DNA of 37,509 nucleotides from Deltaproteobacteria bacterium (GCA_019307945.1 JAFDIS010000029.1:1-37509); one strand, 5' to 3'. Shown: positions 16,017-27,019, counted from the first letter of the stretch. Notes: generated by a model from the sequence alone, not told the origin. A program made the numbers and translations.

Positions 16017-18364
16017 AAAGGCTGCTCAAAATCCTCATCGGATTTCTTTGCGTCATCACCCTCCTCCTCATTGGAACGGCTGCGGGCTTCTGGTACCTGT
16101 GGTCCAGCAACCTTCCCTACATCGGGTCCCTGGAAGAGTACCGCCCGCCCATTATCTCTCAGGTTTTCAGCGACGACGGTGAGCTGATCGCCCGGTTCTG
16201 GGAGGAGAAGAGGATCGTGGTCCCACTCGAGGACTGCCCGCCCCACCTGGTCCATGCCTTCGTGGCGGCGGAAGACGCCCGGTTTTTTGAGCACGAGGGC
16301 GTAGATTTTCAGAGCATCACCAGGGCCTTTATAAACAACCTCATGGCCCGTAAGATCCAGCAAGGAGGCAGTACCATCACCCAGCAGGTGACCCGCTCTC
16401 TCCTGCTCAAGAATACGAAACGGACCTACCGCCGAAAGGCCAGAGAAGCCATCTTGTCCCTCCAGATCGAAAAGAGGTTCAGCAAGGAACGAATTCTCTT
16501 TCTCTACCTGAACCAGATCTACCTGGGCCAGGGCGCCTACGGCGTGGAGGCGGCCGCAAGGACCTACTTCGGGAAATCCGTAAAAGACCTCAACCTCGCA
16601 GAATCGGCCATGCTGGCGGGCCTGCCCCAGGCACCGTCCCGGTACTCGCCCCTGAACCATTTCAACCGGGCCAAGGCGCGCCAGAAGTATGTCCTGGGAA
16701 GAATGGTGGAAGAAGGCTATATCACGAAAGAGCAGGCTAAGGAGGCCTACGAGAGCGAGCTGGAGCTCAGGACCGAGCACGAAAACGTTTTTGCCAGGGC
16801 TCCCTATTTCGCGGAGTATGTTCGTCAGTATCTGGTGGATAAGTACGGCAAGGAGCGCCTTTATCGGGGCGGGTTCAAGGTATACACCACCTTGAATCTG
16901 CGGATGCAGGAGGCCGCCAGGGAGGCTATCCTGAAAGGGACCCGTGAACTGGACAAGAGGGAAGGGTACCGCGGGCCCCTGACGCATCTGGAGCCCGACG
17001 AGATCCCCCTGTTCCTGGAAAAGGCGGCGCTGGAGGCGCGGGAGCGGGCCTATGAACCCGGGCTCGTGGTTCGCGCCGTGGTCACCGAGGTCTCGGATCG
17101 TCTCGAGGAAGTCAGGGTGGGAATGGGCGAGGCGGAAGGGAGACTGCCGCTTTCCAGGATGAAGTGGGCGCGCAAGCCCGATCCCGGGAAGGCCTACTGG
17201 GCGGCACACCTCAAGAAACCTTCCGAGGCCCTTTCAGTGGGAGATGTGATTCTGGTGCGCCTGAGAAAACAGGGAGCCCGGTCGGGGGAATGGGAGGTGG
17301 CCCTGGAGCAGGAACCCGAGGTGCAGGCGGCGCTCCTGTGCATGGAGCCCCGCACCGGTCGAGTGAAGGCCATGGTGGGAGGGAGGGATTTCGCCATAAG
17401 CCAGTTCAACCGTGCCATTCAGGCGCGGCGTCAGCCTGGATCCGCCTTCAAGCCCATCATCTATTCCGCGGCACTGGACTGGGGAATGAGTCCCGCCCGG
17501 ATTCTCCTGGATTCCCCCTATATCGCCGAATCCGGGTCCGGCAGTGACATGTGGAAGCCCAAAAACTACAAGGAGCGTTTTTTCGGCCCCACCCTGTTCC
17601 GGACCGCGCTGGCCAAATCGCGCAACGTGATCACCGTGAAGATCCTCCGGGAGATCGGCATCCCCTATGCGGTCCAGTATGCCAGGTGGCTGGGCATCGA
17701 GTCGGACCTCACGCCGGACCTTTCCCTTGCCCTGGGCTCATCCGGTGTCTCGCTCATGGAACTCACCAGGGCTTACGCGGTGTTCGCCAACGGGGGCATG
17801 CTGGTCGAGCCCCTTTTCGTGGAACGGGTGGTGGACCGGGACGGCCGGGTGATCGAGGAAAACCAGACCAAGGCCGAAGGCGTGATCCCTGCCGAGACCG
17901 CCTACGTGATGACCGATCTCCTCAAGGCCGTGGTCAAGGAAGGCACCGGGTGGCGCATCAAGGCCCTCAAGCGACCCGCGGCGGGCAAGACGGGAACCAC
18001 AAATGATTTGCGTGACGCCTGGTTCATGGGCTACACGCCCGATCTGGTCACCGGTGTCTGGGTGGGCTATGACGACCGCAAACCCATGGGCAGGGGGGAG
18101 ACCGGCTCGCGGGCCGCGGCGCCCATCTGGCTCTATTTCATGCGCGAAGTATTGAAGGATCGTCCGGTGAAGGACTTCCCGGTCCCCGGGCGGGTGGTTT
18201 TCGCCAAGATCGACGCAAAGACGGGGCTCCTGGCGGGGCCCTATTCGGAAAAAACCGTGTTTCAGGCCTTCGAACAGGGCACGGAACCCACCCGGTACTC
18301 CCCCAAACCCAAGACCGCCAAGTCGGGACAGTTTCTCCAGTACGACATGGACGCCGGGGGGTGA
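16013..18364 (+). CDS. mrcA: Penicillin-binding protein 1A, bifunctional transglycosylase/transpeptidase
   Basis: A 783-residue class A PBP that polymerises and cross-links peptidoglycan in the periplasm. It starts with TTG inside the comM stop region (4-base overlap), with AGGAG eight bases upstream. One N-terminal membrane anchor spans residues 5-27. The GT51 domain has catalytic Glu87 in EDARFFEHEGVD and the QGGSTITQQ motif (117-125). An OB-like insert follows (about 345-430). The transpeptidase domain has the nucleophile Ser477 in SAFK, KSRN for the second motif and KTGTT at Lys659. All active-site motifs are intact. The GC-rich hairpin at its 3' end may end transcription. Confidence 0.95.
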   Translation: MKRLLKILIGFLCVITLLLIGTAAGFWYLWSSNLPYIGSLEEYRPPIISQVFSDDGELIARFWEEKRIVVPLEDCPPHLVHAFVAAEDARFFEHEGVDFQSITRAFINNLMARKIQQGGSTITQQVTRSLLLKNTKRTYRRKAREAILSLQIEKRFSKERILFLYLNQIYLGQGAYGVEAAARTYFGKSVKDLNLAESAMLAGLPQAPSRYSPLNHFNRAKARQKYVLGRMVEEGYITKEQAKEAYESELELRTEHENVFARAPYFAEYVRQYLVDKYGKERLYRGGFKVYTTLNLRMQEAAREAILKGTRELDKREGYRGPLTHLEPDEIPLFLEKAALEARERAYEPGLVVRAVVTEVSDRLEEVRVGMGEAEGRLPLSRMKWARKPDPGKAYWAAHLKKPSEALSVGDVILVRLRKQGARSGEWEVALEQEPEVQAALLCMEPRTGRVKAMVGGRDFAISQFNRAIQARRQPGSAFKPIIYSAALDWGMSPARILLDSPYIAESGSGSDMWKPKNYKERFFGPTLFRTALAKSRNVITVKILREIGIPYAVQYARWLGIESDLTPDLSLALGSSGVSLMELTRAYAVFANGGMLVEPLFVERVVDRDGRVIEENQTKAEGVIPAETAYVMTDLLKAVVKEGTGWRIKALKRPAAGKTGTTNDLRDAWFMGYTPDLVTGVWVGYDDRKPMGRGETGSRAAAPIWLYFMREVLKDRPVKDFPVPGRVVFAKIDAKTGLLAGPYSEKTVFQAFEQGTEPTRYSPKPKTAKSGQFLQYDMDAGG

Positions 18365-18380
18365 CTCATCCCCCCCCCGG
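18354..18380. terminator. Possible shared terminator between convergent genes
   Basis: CCGGGGGG (18354-18361) can pair with CCCCCCGG (18373-18380). The hairpin sits exactly between the end of mrcA and the end of the convergent aminotransferase gene. A T-run is missing on both strands, so termination would be weak or assisted. Confidence 0.4.
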
Positions 18381-18397
18381 ATCTTCCATCGGGTGTG

Positions 18398-19711
18398 TCA
18401 GCCCCTGTTCAGCTCCAGCACCCCTTTCAGGATAGTGTCGAACAGCTCCGGGATGTCCGATTCCTCCACGCAGGAAAATGCAATGCGAAGATCGGACTGG
18501 CCCAGGGCGATGAGTCCCACCCCGTATTTTTCCAGCAGGTGGACTCTCAGGTCTTCCGCGGGCACCGTCTTGAGCCTCAGGCACATGAAGTAGCCGGAGT
18601 TGAAGGGATAGACTTCCCAGGCCTCCTGGAACCGGGGATTTTCAAGGACCTTGCGCACGGTCTCGGCACGGGCACGCATGATCCGGAACTTTTCCGCCTT
18701 CTCGTCCCGGTATCCTGCGGATCCCATGGCCTTGAGGAGGATCTCCTGGCTCAGGTGGGAGGCGTTGGAGATGGATCCGCGCACGGCTCCGGCGGTCTTT
18801 CGCTCCAGGGCATCGAAGACCGCCTCGTGCTCCTTTTCAAGGGCCGGGCCGTAGGTGATGAACCCCACCCTGAGACCCCACACGAAGTCCTCCTTGGTGG
18901 CCCCGTCCAGCTTCACCGGCAAAAGGCGCGGGTGGATTCCTGCAAGGCGCGCGAAGATGGACTCCTTGAGGCAGGCATCATCGTAGAACAGGCCGAAATA
19001 GGCGTCGTCGGTGAAGACAAGCACGTTCTTGCCCTCCTCGGCCGTCTCCTGAAGGACTTTGCAGATCTTTCGGGCCTCTTCCTCGTTCACCGTGTAGCCC
19101 GTGGGATTGTTGGGGAAGTTCAGGATGACCACCACCTTGTCCCTTTGGGCGGCGGCTTCCCTGACACAGGCGGCAAAGGCCTCGAGGTTGAACCCGCCGG
19201 CGGTGTCGAACAGGGGATATCTCCGTATCAGCGCCCCGCGTCTGACCCCGAAGATCAGGTTGTAATTACCCCACATCTTGTCCGGCAGGACGATTACGTC
19301 GCCGGGGTCCACCCAGACATCCGAAAGGACGCTGAGACCGTGCGTGATGGCGTGGCTCACCACGGGCAGGGAAATTCTCTTGTCCGCCAGGCTCGGATTC
19401 TTTTCGAACAACGACTCCCGCCATGCCTCCCTGAGCGGCTTGATGCCGAAAGAGGGGGCATAGGTCAGGGCCTCTTCAGGCTCCAGTCCCCCGATCAGGT
19501 TCATGATGGAAGGCAGGTACATGGTTCTTCCCTTTTCCGTGGCCATACCGATGGTGGCGTTGAACCGGTAGGCCTTTTCCTTCGCCTCGGCGCTCTGGGA
19601 CAATATTCCTTTCGGGAAGAACAGCTCCTTTCCCGCCCTGGAAAGCATCTCGTATAGATGGACGTTGGACTCCTGCAGGATCGTGTTCAGCTCGGTCGCC
19701 AGTGGGTTCAT
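18398..19711 (-). CDS. PLP-dependent aminotransferase, class I/II fold
   Basis: About 437 residues from the ATG at 19711, which has GAGGAAAGGAAAAG before it. It is a fold-type I PLP enzyme. NFPNNPTG (198-205) marks the substrate/cofactor loop, D235-D236-A-Y238 holds the pyridine ring, and Lys273 in DGATKEDF is the Schiff-base lysine, with the phosphate-binding Arg281 in GLRVGF. It transfers amino groups between an amino acid and a 2-oxoacid. The substrate cannot be told from these motifs; aromatic or aspartate-type substrates are possible. It stands alone, convergent with mrcA and divergent from the beta-oxidation cluster. Confidence 0.85.
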   Translation of the reverse strand: MNPLATELNTILQESNVHLYEMLSRAGKELFFPKGILSQSAEAKEKAYRFNATIGMATEKGRTMYLPSIMNLIGGLEPEEALTYAPSFGIKPLREAWRESLFEKNPSLADKRISLPVVSHAITHGLSVLSDVWVDPGDVIVLPDKMWGNYNLIFGVRRGALIRRYPLFDTAGGFNLEAFAACVREAAAQRDKVVVILNFPNNPTGYTVNEEEARKICKVLQETAEEGKNVLVFTDDAYFGLFYDDACLKESIFARLAGIHPRLLPVKLDGATKEDFVWGLRVGFITYGPALEKEHEAVFDALERKTAGAVRGSISNASHLSQEILLKAMGSAGYRDEKAEKFRIMRARAETVRKVLENPRFQEAWEVYPFNSGYFMCLRLKTVPAEDLRVHLLEKYGVGLIALGQSDLRIAFSCVEESDIPELFDTILKGVLELNRG

Positions 19712-19820
19712 GGTTCTTTTCCTTTCCTCGGCTTTCACAAGCTTTTTCGAATGTATAAAGCCAAATAGTTTTAGCGGAGCGTGCGCGATTGTCAAGGGAA
19801 ATGAGCCAATGGGTTTTGGC

Positions 19821-19849
19821 TTGACTTGAAAACGGGGCCTTTATATATC
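19821..19849 (+). promoter_or_regulatory. Sigma70-like promoter of the beta-oxidation/mutase cluster
   Basis: TTGACT (19821-19826) and TATATC (19844-19849) are separated by exactly 17 bases, about 165 bases before the thiolase ATG. It is the only good promoter seen in the roughly 300-base gene-free stretch 19712-20015. The rest of that stretch shows nothing recognisable beyond the thiolase ribosome site. Confidence 0.6.
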
Positions 19850-20015
19850 AAGGGTCAGGTTTTCAGGCGGGAGGGCATCGGAGGAAGATTCCCTCTCAGC
19901 GGGCGGTCTCCCGCTGACCTCATCCCTTCCTAACTGAAACCCTTCCCGGTGCCCGTCCGCCATACAGATTTCGGGGCACGAGCAAGTTCTTAATCCAACT
20001 AAAGGAGAATGACCC

Positions 20016-21299
<1,284 letters not shown>

Positions 21300-21388
21300 G
21301 TGAAGCCCACGCGGCCCGGGGGCGCAGGGGAGGCCATCCCCGTGCCCGCGGCCTGAGCAGACAACCTTAAAAAACTAGGGAGGGCAAC

Positions 21389-22177
21389 ATGTCCTTTGAA
21401 AACATCATCTTTGAGATCGACGGGGCCATCGCGGTGATCCGCTTCAATCGGCCCAAGGCCCTCAATGCCATCAACCCCGACGTCCTGAAAGAAGTCAACC
21501 AGGCCATGGATCAGGTGGAAGCGAATTCCGGCGTGAAGGTTCTCATCCTGACAGGGGAGGGTGACAAGGCCTTCGTGGCGGGGGCGGACATCGCCCACAT
21601 GGTGAATCTCACACCGCTTCAGGGGCGCAAGTTTTCCCGTGACGGCCAGGAACTCATGTTCAGACTGGAGGCCCTGCCCATACCGGTCATCGCCTGCGTG
21701 AACGGTTTCGCCCTGGGCGGCGGCACGGAGATCGCCATGGCCTGCGATTTCATCTATGCCTCTGAAAACGCCAAGTTCGGCCAGCCGGAGATCAATCTGG
21801 GCATCATCCCGGGCTTCGGCGGCACCCAGCGGCTGGCGCGACTCGTGGGCAAGGCCATGGCCAGGGAGCTTTGCATGACCGGAGCCATGATCAGCGCGGC
21901 GGAGGCCAAGGAAATCGGGCTCGTCAACAAGGTTTTTCCGCCCGATCAACTGTGGGAGGAGACCATGAAGACGGCGCGGGTCCTGGCGTCCAAGGGCAAG
22001 GTCTCCATGAAGGCGGCCAAGCAGTGCATCAACCGCGGCTACGAGGTGGACCTGCGGTCGGGTTGTTACATGGAGGCGGACGGTTTCGCCGTGTGTATCA
22101 CGAGTCCGGACCAGAAGGAAGGAATGAGCGCCTTCCTGGAGAAGAGGAAACCTGAATTCAAAGGGGAGTTGAGCTGA
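21389..22177 (+). CDS. Enoyl-CoA hydratase / 3-hydroxybutyryl-CoA dehydratase (crotonase)
   Basis: A 262-residue crotonase that hydrates crotonyl-CoA to 3-hydroxybutyryl-CoA. Unlike the homologue at 1809-2513, both catalytic glutamates are present: Glu114 in GGGTEIAMACD and Glu134 in FGQPEINLGIIPGFGG. The oxyanion hole AFVAGADI is also intact. GGGAGGG precedes the ATG. The acyl-CoA dehydrogenase gene starts two bases after its stop, so the pair is translationally linked. A GC-rich imperfect hairpin lies in the 89 bases between thiolase and this gene (about 21313-21353). Confidence 0.92.
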   Translation: MSFENIIFEIDGAIAVIRFNRPKALNAINPDVLKEVNQAMDQVEANSGVKVLILTGEGDKAFVAGADIAHMVNLTPLQGRKFSRDGQELMFRLEALPIPVIACVNGFALGGGTEIAMACDFIYASENAKFGQPEINLGIIPGFGGTQRLARLVGKAMARELCMTGAMISAAEAKEIGLVNKVFPPDQLWEETMKTARVLASKGKVSMKAAKQCINRGYEVDLRSGCYMEADGFAVCITSPDQKEGMSAFLEKRKPEFKGELS

Positions 22178-22179
22178 TC

Positions 22180-23328
22180 ATGGATTTCGAACTGACCGAA
22201 GAACAACAGATGGTCCGGGACATGGCCCGGCGTTTTGCGGAGGAACAGATCAAACCCAAGGCGGCGGAACTGGACGAGACCCATGAACACCCGGCCGACA
22301 TCATCAAGCAGTTGGCGGAGTTGAAGATGCTGGGGATCGCCGTTCCCGAGGAATACGGGGGCGGCGGGATGGACTACGTGAGTTACGTCCTGGCGCTCAT
22401 CGAGATCTCCAAGGGCTGTGCGTCGACGGGCGTGATCATGTCCGTGAACAATTCCCTGTACTGCTTTCCGGTGCAGGCCTACGGGACCGAGGAACAGAAA
22501 AAGAAGTACCTTACTCCCTGTGCCGCGGGCGAAAAACTGGGATGTTACGGACTCACCGAGGCGGGCGCGGGCTCGGATCCGGCCCGGATGCGGACCGTGG
22601 CCGTTCGGGACGGGGATGAATGGGTAGTCAACGGCGAGAAAAAATTCATCACCAACGGCAACGTGGCCTCCTATGCGGTGATCGCGGCGGTTACGGAAAA
22701 AGGCAAAGGGTACAAAGGGATAAGCTCTTTCGTGGTGGACCTGGAGAATACGCCGGGCTTCAAGGTGGGCCGGGTCGAGGAGAAAATGGGCATAACAGCC
22801 TCGGGCACGGCCGAGCTGGTATTCGAGGACGCCCGTTTTCCCGCCGACTCCCTGCTGGGCGAACCGGGGCAGGGATTTCGACAGATGCTCACCACCCTGG
22901 ACGGGGGCCGTATAGGCATCGCATCCCAGGCGATCGGTATCGGCAGGGCCGTGCTGGAAGAGGCCGTCGAGTACGCCAACACCAGGGAGCAGTTCGGCAA
23001 GACCATCGCCCAGTTTCAGGCAATCCAGTGGAAACTGGCGGACATGGCCACGGAGCTGGATGCGGCGGAGTTGCTCACCCTTCGCGCTGCATGGCTCGAG
23101 GATCACAAAAAGCCCTACGAGAAGGCCGCGGCCATGGCCAAGATGTACGCGTCGGACGCGGCGATGCGCGCCTCGGTGGAAGGTGTGCAGATCCTGGGCG
23201 GGTACGGTTACTGCAAGGAATACCCCATGGAAAGGCACATGCGGGACGCCAAGATCTGCCAGATCTACGAAGGAACCAACGAGATCATGCGCATCGTCAT
23301 TGCAAGGAGTCTCTTGAGAGGCAAGTGA
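22180..23328 (+). CDS. Short-chain acyl-CoA dehydrogenase (butyryl-CoA type)
   Basis: A 382-residue FAD enzyme that oxidises a short acyl-CoA to the 2-enoyl-CoA. Family blocks are in order: LTEEQQMVRDMARRFAEEQI, GCYGLTEAGAGSDP, WVVNGEKKFITNG, and DGGRIGIASQAIGIGRA. The catalytic base is Glu364 in QIYEGTNEIMR, the position used by butyryl-CoA dehydrogenases. The LLGGYGY segment (ILGGYGYCKEYPMER) is intact. Electrons would pass to an electron-transferring flavoprotein, which is not in this window. Tight linkage to crotonase and thiolase supports butyryl-CoA as substrate. Confidence 0.92.
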   Translation: MDFELTEEQQMVRDMARRFAEEQIKPKAAELDETHEHPADIIKQLAELKMLGIAVPEEYGGGGMDYVSYVLALIEISKGCASTGVIMSVNNSLYCFPVQAYGTEEQKKKYLTPCAAGEKLGCYGLTEAGAGSDPARMRTVAVRDGDEWVVNGEKKFITNGNVASYAVIAAVTEKGKGYKGISSFVVDLENTPGFKVGRVEEKMGITASGTAELVFEDARFPADSLLGEPGQGFRQMLTTLDGGRIGIASQAIGIGRAVLEEAVEYANTREQFGKTIAQFQAIQWKLADMATELDAAELLTLRAAWLEDHKKPYEKAAAMAKMYASDAAMRASVEGVQILGGYGYCKEYPMERHMRDAKICQIYEGTNEIMRIVIARSLLRGK

Positions 23329-23418
23329 GAGGCCTGCAAAAGGCCTGACCGAGACCGATCCTCTCATCGACCGTTTCGGGAAGGGGCGGCACGGAAGAAA
23401 CCCCGGGTTGCCGGAGCC

Positions 23419-23440
23419 TTTCCGCGCCTAGGCGCGGAAA
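23419..23440. promoter_or_regulatory. 22-bp perfect palindrome before the mutase gene
   Basis: TTTCCGCGCC followed by TA and GGCGCGGAAA forms an exact 22-base palindrome, about 90 bases before the mutase start and inside the 200-base gap after the acyl-CoA dehydrogenase. In RNA it would fold into a 9-bp stem with a CTAG loop. It has no T-run. It could be an operator dividing the cluster or an RNA-stability hairpin. Confidence 0.5.
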
Positions 23441-23528
23441 ATAGAGGCGCAGGCCGGAGCATGTGCGACCTCCCCGAATCCAAACGATACATCCACGGCG
23501 TGGAAACCCCATAACCGGGAGGTGTCAG

Positions 23529-25214
23529 ATGTCCGGGCTCTTCGATAAAAAGATTTTCGACGACCTTCGTGCGTCGCGCGAGAAATGGGAACAGGAGTTA
23601 AAGAAGGCCTTTGATGCAAGGCCCGAGAGACTCGAACGGTTCGCAACGGTGTCGGACCAGGAAATCGAGAGGATCTACACGCCCGAGCAGGTCCGCGAGT
23701 TGGACTTTCAGCGGGACATCGGATTCCCCGGACAATTTCCTTTTACGAGGGGCTGCCAGCCCTCCATGTACCGCGGCCGCCTCTGGACCATGCGGATGTT
23801 CGCGGGGCTGGGAACCGCCAAGGACACCAACGAGCGGTTCCATCACCTCGTGAAGGCGGGCCAGACCGGGCTCTCCACGGCCTTCGACATGCCCACCCTC
23901 ATGGGGTACGACTCCGACTCGCCCAAGGCAAGGGGTGAGTGCGGCAAGTGCGGGGTGGCCATCGATACGCTGGTGGACATGGAGGACCTCTTCGAGGGCC
24001 TCCCCATCGACCGTATCACCACCTCCATGACCATCAATCCGCCGGCGTCGGTGATCTGGGCCATGTACATCGCCGTGGCCGAAAACCGGGGCATTGACCG
24101 CCGAATAATCGGGGGGACCATCCAGAACGACATGCTCAAGGAGTTCATCGCCCAAAAAACCTTCATGTGCCCCCCCGAGCCCTCGGTACGCGTGATCACG
24201 GATACGGTGGAATTCGGCACCCGGGAAGTGCCGCGGTGGAACACCATCAGCATCAGCGGATATCATATTCGGGAGGCGGGCTCCACCGCGGTCCAGGAAC
24301 TGGCCTTCACGCTGGCAGACGGCATCGCCTACACCCAGGCCGCCGTGGACCGGGGCCTTGATGTGGACGATTTTGCTCCCCGTTTTTCCTTTTTCTTCAA
24401 TTCCCACCTCGATTTTTTCGAGGAAATCGCCAAGTTTCGGGCTGCCAGGAGGATGTGGGCCAAGATCATGAAGGAGCGCTTCAGTGCTAAAAACCCGCGA
24501 TCCTGGTGGCTGCGTTTTCATACCCAGACCGCCGGGTGCTCCCTCACCGCTCAGCAGCCTTACAACAACGTGGTACGGACCGCCCTGGAGGCCCTGGCCG
24601 CCGTGCTGGGCGGGACCCAGTCCCTGCATACCAACTCCCTGGACGAGGTGCTTGCCATACCCACGGAAGAGGCGGCCACCATCGCCCTGAGGACCCAGCA
24701 GATCATCGCCGAGGAGTCGGGCGTGGGCAATACCATCGACCCCCTGGGGGGGTCCTTCTTCGTGGAGGCGCTGACGAATCGCATGGAGGAGGAGGCTTTC
24801 GAAATCATCCATAAGATAGATGACATGGGGGGTATGCTCGCGGCCATCGAACGGCATTATCCACAGCAGGAGATCGCGGACGCGGCCTATCATTACCAGA
24901 GGCAGATCGACGAGGGGAAACGCACCGTAGTGGGGGTGAACAAGTACGTGACCGAGGAGGAGATCCCGGTCGAAGTCCTGGAGATCGACGAGGAACTGGA
25001 AAAGATCCAGATCGAAAAGACGAACCGCATCAAGAATGAGCGCGACCAGGTTCGGGTACGCGAATGCCTGGAGCAGGTCGGCGGGGCCTGCAGCGGAGGG
25101 GGCAACGTGATGGAGCCCGTGATCGCGGCCGTCAAGGCCCACGCCACTCTGCAGGAGGTATGCGACGTCTACCGCCGTGTTTTCGGAGAATACAGGGATC
25201 CGGGCATCTATTGA
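23529..25214 (+). CDS. icmA: Coenzyme B12-dependent acyl-CoA mutase, large subunit (isobutyryl-CoA mutase-like)
   Basis: A 561-residue large subunit of a B12 acyl-CoA mutase, with the substrate TIM barrel but no B12 domain (that is the separate gene at 25348). GGGAGGTG precedes the ATG at 23529. Family blocks: [63 protein letters not shown], and [13 protein letters not shown]. Two residues choose the substrate in this family: methylmalonyl-CoA mutase has Tyr and Arg, isobutyryl-CoA mutase has Phe and Gln. Here they are Phe91 (RMFAG) and Gln209 (FIAQKTF). The split size (561 + 137 residues) also matches IcmA/IcmB. The likely reaction is isobutyryl-CoA to butyryl-CoA. Methylmalonyl-CoA would lack its carboxylate-binding arginine. 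Other Gln-type mutases (2-hydroxyisobutyryl-, pivalyl-CoA) remain possible. Confidence 0.85.
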   Translation: MSGLFDKKIFDDLRASREKWEQELKKAFDARPERLERFATVSDQEIERIYTPEQVRELDFQRDIGFPGQFPFTRGCQPSMYRGRLWTMRMFAGLGTAKDTNERFHHLVKAGQTGLSTAFDMPTLMGYDSDSPKARGECGKCGVAIDTLVDMEDLFEGLPIDRITTSMTINPPASVIWAMYIAVAENRGIDRRIIGGTIQNDMLKEFIAQKTFMCPPEPSVRVITDTVEFGTREVPRWNTISISGYHIREAGSTAVQELAFTLADGIAYTQAAVDRGLDVDDFAPRFSFFFNSHLDFFEEIAKFRAARRMWAKIMKERFSAKNPRSWWLRFHTQTAGCSLTAQQPYNNVVRTALEALAAVLGGTQSLHTNSLDEVLAIPTEEAATIALRTQQIIAEESGVGNTIDPLGGSFFVEALTNRMEEEAFEIIHKIDDMGGMLAAIERHYPQQEIADAAYHYQRQIDEGKRTVVGVNKYVTEEEIPVEVLEIDEELEKIQIEKTNRIKNERDQVRVRECLEQVGGACSGGGNVMEPVIAAVKAHATLQEVCDVYRRVFGEYRDPGIY

Positions 25215-25347
25215 TCCCGCCGAAACAGGCCGGCCTGAGAAGCCCCCGCACCGGGTCGCGGGACGCCGTGCGGGGCGGCGGGCCCCCGCCGGCGGGGTCG
25301 GGGCCCGGGACGATTCCGGGAGCACACGAAATCATATCGGGGGAATC

Positions 25348-25761
25348 ATGACGGGAAAGAGAAGAATAAGGATCATGGTGGCTAAGCCCGGCCTGGACGG
25401 GCACGACAGGGGTGCCAGGATCATAGCAAGGGCGTACCGGGACGCCGGCTACGAAGTGGTCTATACCGGGCTTCACCAGACGCCGGAAGAAATCGTGGAG
25501 GCGGCCATCCAGGAGGATGTGGACATGATCGGGCTGTCCAGCCTTGCAGGCGCCCACAACTACTTGTTCCCGCGCACGGTGGAGCTGCTCAAAGAAAAGG
25601 GCGCCGATGATATCGTGGTGTGCGGCGGGGGGATCATCCCGGACGAGGATATCCCCACGTTGAAGGCGGCGGGTATCAGGGAGATCTTTACACCGGGCAC
25701 CCCCCTGGACGTAATCGTGAAGTGGGTGGCCGACAACGTGGAGCCGAGAGGAGAATATTGA
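25348..25761 (+). CDS. icmB: B12-binding small subunit of acyl-CoA mutase
   Basis: A 137-residue cobalamin-binding Rossmann protein that pairs with the large subunit just upstream. The D-x-H-x-x-G motif is LDGHDRG, with His19 as the lower cobalt ligand, followed by SSLAGAH and the [11 protein letters not shown] strand-loop that holds the nucleotide tail. The start at 25348 was chosen because the family sequence begins there ([16 protein letters not shown]) and GGGGGAA precedes it; the longer open frame upstream overlaps the mutase gene. It ends five bases before the GTPase gene. Confidence 0.92.
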   Translation: MTGKRRIRIMVAKPGLDGHDRGARIIARAYRDAGYEVVYTGLHQTPEEIVEAAIQEDVDMIGLSSLAGAHNYLFPRTVELLKEKGADDIVVCGGGIIPDEDIPTLKAAGIREIFTPGTPLDVIVKWVADNVEPRGEY

Positions 25762-25765
25762 GACA

Positions 25766-26728
25766 ATGAACGATCTCGTGGAAAATGTGGTCAAGGGGGA
25801 TATTCGGGCGGTGGCCCGACTCATCCGGGATATCGACGACGGTATTCCCGGTGTCAGGGAGGCCCTCAAGGCCCTCTACCCCCACACGGGCAAGGCCTAC
25901 GTGCTGGGGATCACCGGGTCGCCCGGGGTGGGCAAAAGCACCCTGGTGGACCAGATGGTGAGCCACCTTCGCAGGAAAGAGAAGACCGTGGGAGTGCTGG
26001 CCGTGGATCCCACCAGTCCCTTCAGCGGCGGCGCCATACTGGGAGACCGGGTGCGCATGCAGCGGCACAGCCTGGACGAGGGGGTCTTCATCCGGTCAAT
26101 GGCCACGCGCGGTCATTTCGGCGGACTCACCCAGTCCACGCGGAGCGCCATCGACGTGCTGGATGCCATGGGAAAAGATTACATCATCGTCGAGACCGTG
26201 GGGGTGGGCCAGGATGAAGTGGATGTTGTCAAGAGCGCCCATACCACCGTGATCGTGGTGATTCCGGGGATGGGGGACGACATCCAGGCCATCAAGGCGG
26301 GCATCCTGGAAGTGGGCGACATCTTCGTCATCAACAAGGCCGACCGGGAGGGATCCGACAAGACCCTGAGCGACCTCAGGCTCATGATCGACATGGACCA
26401 GAAGAAGTACGAGGACGGCGGGTGGAAACCTCCCATAGTGAAGGCGCAGGCCGTGTTCGACAAAGGGGTGGAAGAGGTCCTTGAAGAGGTGGAAAAGCAC
26501 CGGGCCTACCTCCTGGAGACCCAGGGGGAGATCGACTTCAGGCGGAGTCCCAAGAGGGTCAGGGAAGAACTCATGGACCTGGTGAAAAACCGCGTGATCG
26601 AGGAAGTCCTGGGCAAATTGACCGAGACCGGGGATTTCGATGCCGCGGTGGAAGCCATAGCCAGAGGGGAAAAGGATCCCTACTCGGCATGTGATGAATT
26701 GGTCCTGCCCCGCCTGGAAATCCATTAG
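25766..26728 (+). CDS. meaB: MeaB/ArgK-type GTPase chaperone of the B12 mutase
   Basis: A 320-residue G3E-family GTPase that gates cofactor loading and protects B12 mutases from inactivation. Walker A is GSPGVGKST (51-59). Also visible are the VDPTSPFSGGAILGDRVRM block with the switch residues, the ETVGVGQDE Walker B-like segment, and the NKAD base-recognition motif. GAGAGGAG stands about nine bases before the ATG. Its place directly after the two mutase genes matches MeaI in streptomycete Icm systems and MeaB in Mcm systems. Confidence 0.93.
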   Translation: MNDLVENVVKGDIRAVARLIRDIDDGIPGVREALKALYPHTGKAYVLGITGSPGVGKSTLVDQMVSHLRRKEKTVGVLAVDPTSPFSGGAILGDRVRMQRHSLDEGVFIRSMATRGHFGGLTQSTRSAIDVLDAMGKDYIIVETVGVGQDEVDVVKSAHTTVIVVIPGMGDDIQAIKAGILEVGDIFVINKADREGSDKTLSDLRLMIDMDQKKYEDGGWKPPIVKAQAVFDKGVEEVLEEVEKHRAYLLETQGEIDFRRSPKRVREELMDLVKNRVIEEVLGKLTETGDFDAAVEAIARGEKDPYSACDELVLPRLEIH

Positions 26729-26780
26729 CCCTCATCCCGACGCAAGGGGCAGCGTGGGCGGATGATGAAGGAGGGTTCGC

Positions 26781-27014
26781 GTGGAGGCGCTCTTCTGGTG
26801 GGTACGCCACGTCGTCTTCACCCTGGCCGGCGTGTTTTTCCTGGCCTTCGGGATACAGGTCCTCGTTGCGGCATACCGCCTGCGTGAGCCCTTCCTGTTT
26901 CTTATGACTTTTTTTGCTTCCAACCTCATGATACTCATCAGCGCGGCCCTGCTGGTGGTATTCCTGACGCGGATGATTCGGAAATATCTTGATATAAAAA
27001 AAACAGCAAAATAA
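26781..27014 (+). CDS. Small two-helix membrane protein, unknown function
   Basis: A 77-residue protein with a GTG start and a very good ribosome site, GAAGGAGGG. Two hydrophobic helices are clear (about 5-30 and 39-62), joined by a short basic YRLREP loop, and the C-terminal tail is basic (RMIRKYLDIKKTAK). I recognise no family. It lies 52 bases after the GTPase gene and ahead of the regulator. Its place inside the cluster suggests a linked role, but nothing in the sequence says what. Confidence 0.7.
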   Translation: MEALFWWVRHVVFTLAGVFFLAFGIQVLVAAYRLREPFLFLMTFFASNLMILISAALLVVFLTRMIRKYLDIKKTAK

Positions 27015-27019
27015 AGATG

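Noticed and set aside
22066-23367. A 433-codon minus-strand frame over the acyl-CoA dehydrogenase
   Set aside because: No recognisable domain, and the plus-strand gene is certain.
23329-23528. A cobalamin riboswitch before the B12 mutase genes
   Set aside because: No B12-box-like sequence or suitable multi-stem fold was seen; only the 22-bp palindrome is present.
23529-25214. Methylmalonyl-CoA mutase for propionate metabolism
   Set aside because: The carboxylate-binding Arg and the Tyr are replaced by Gln209 and Phe91, and no propionate-pathway genes are nearby; kept only as a weaker alternative.
23598-25325. A 575-codon open frame antisense to the mutase gene
   Set aside because: It is a shadow of GC-rich codon use in the real gene; the plus strand has full family motifs and the antisense product has none.
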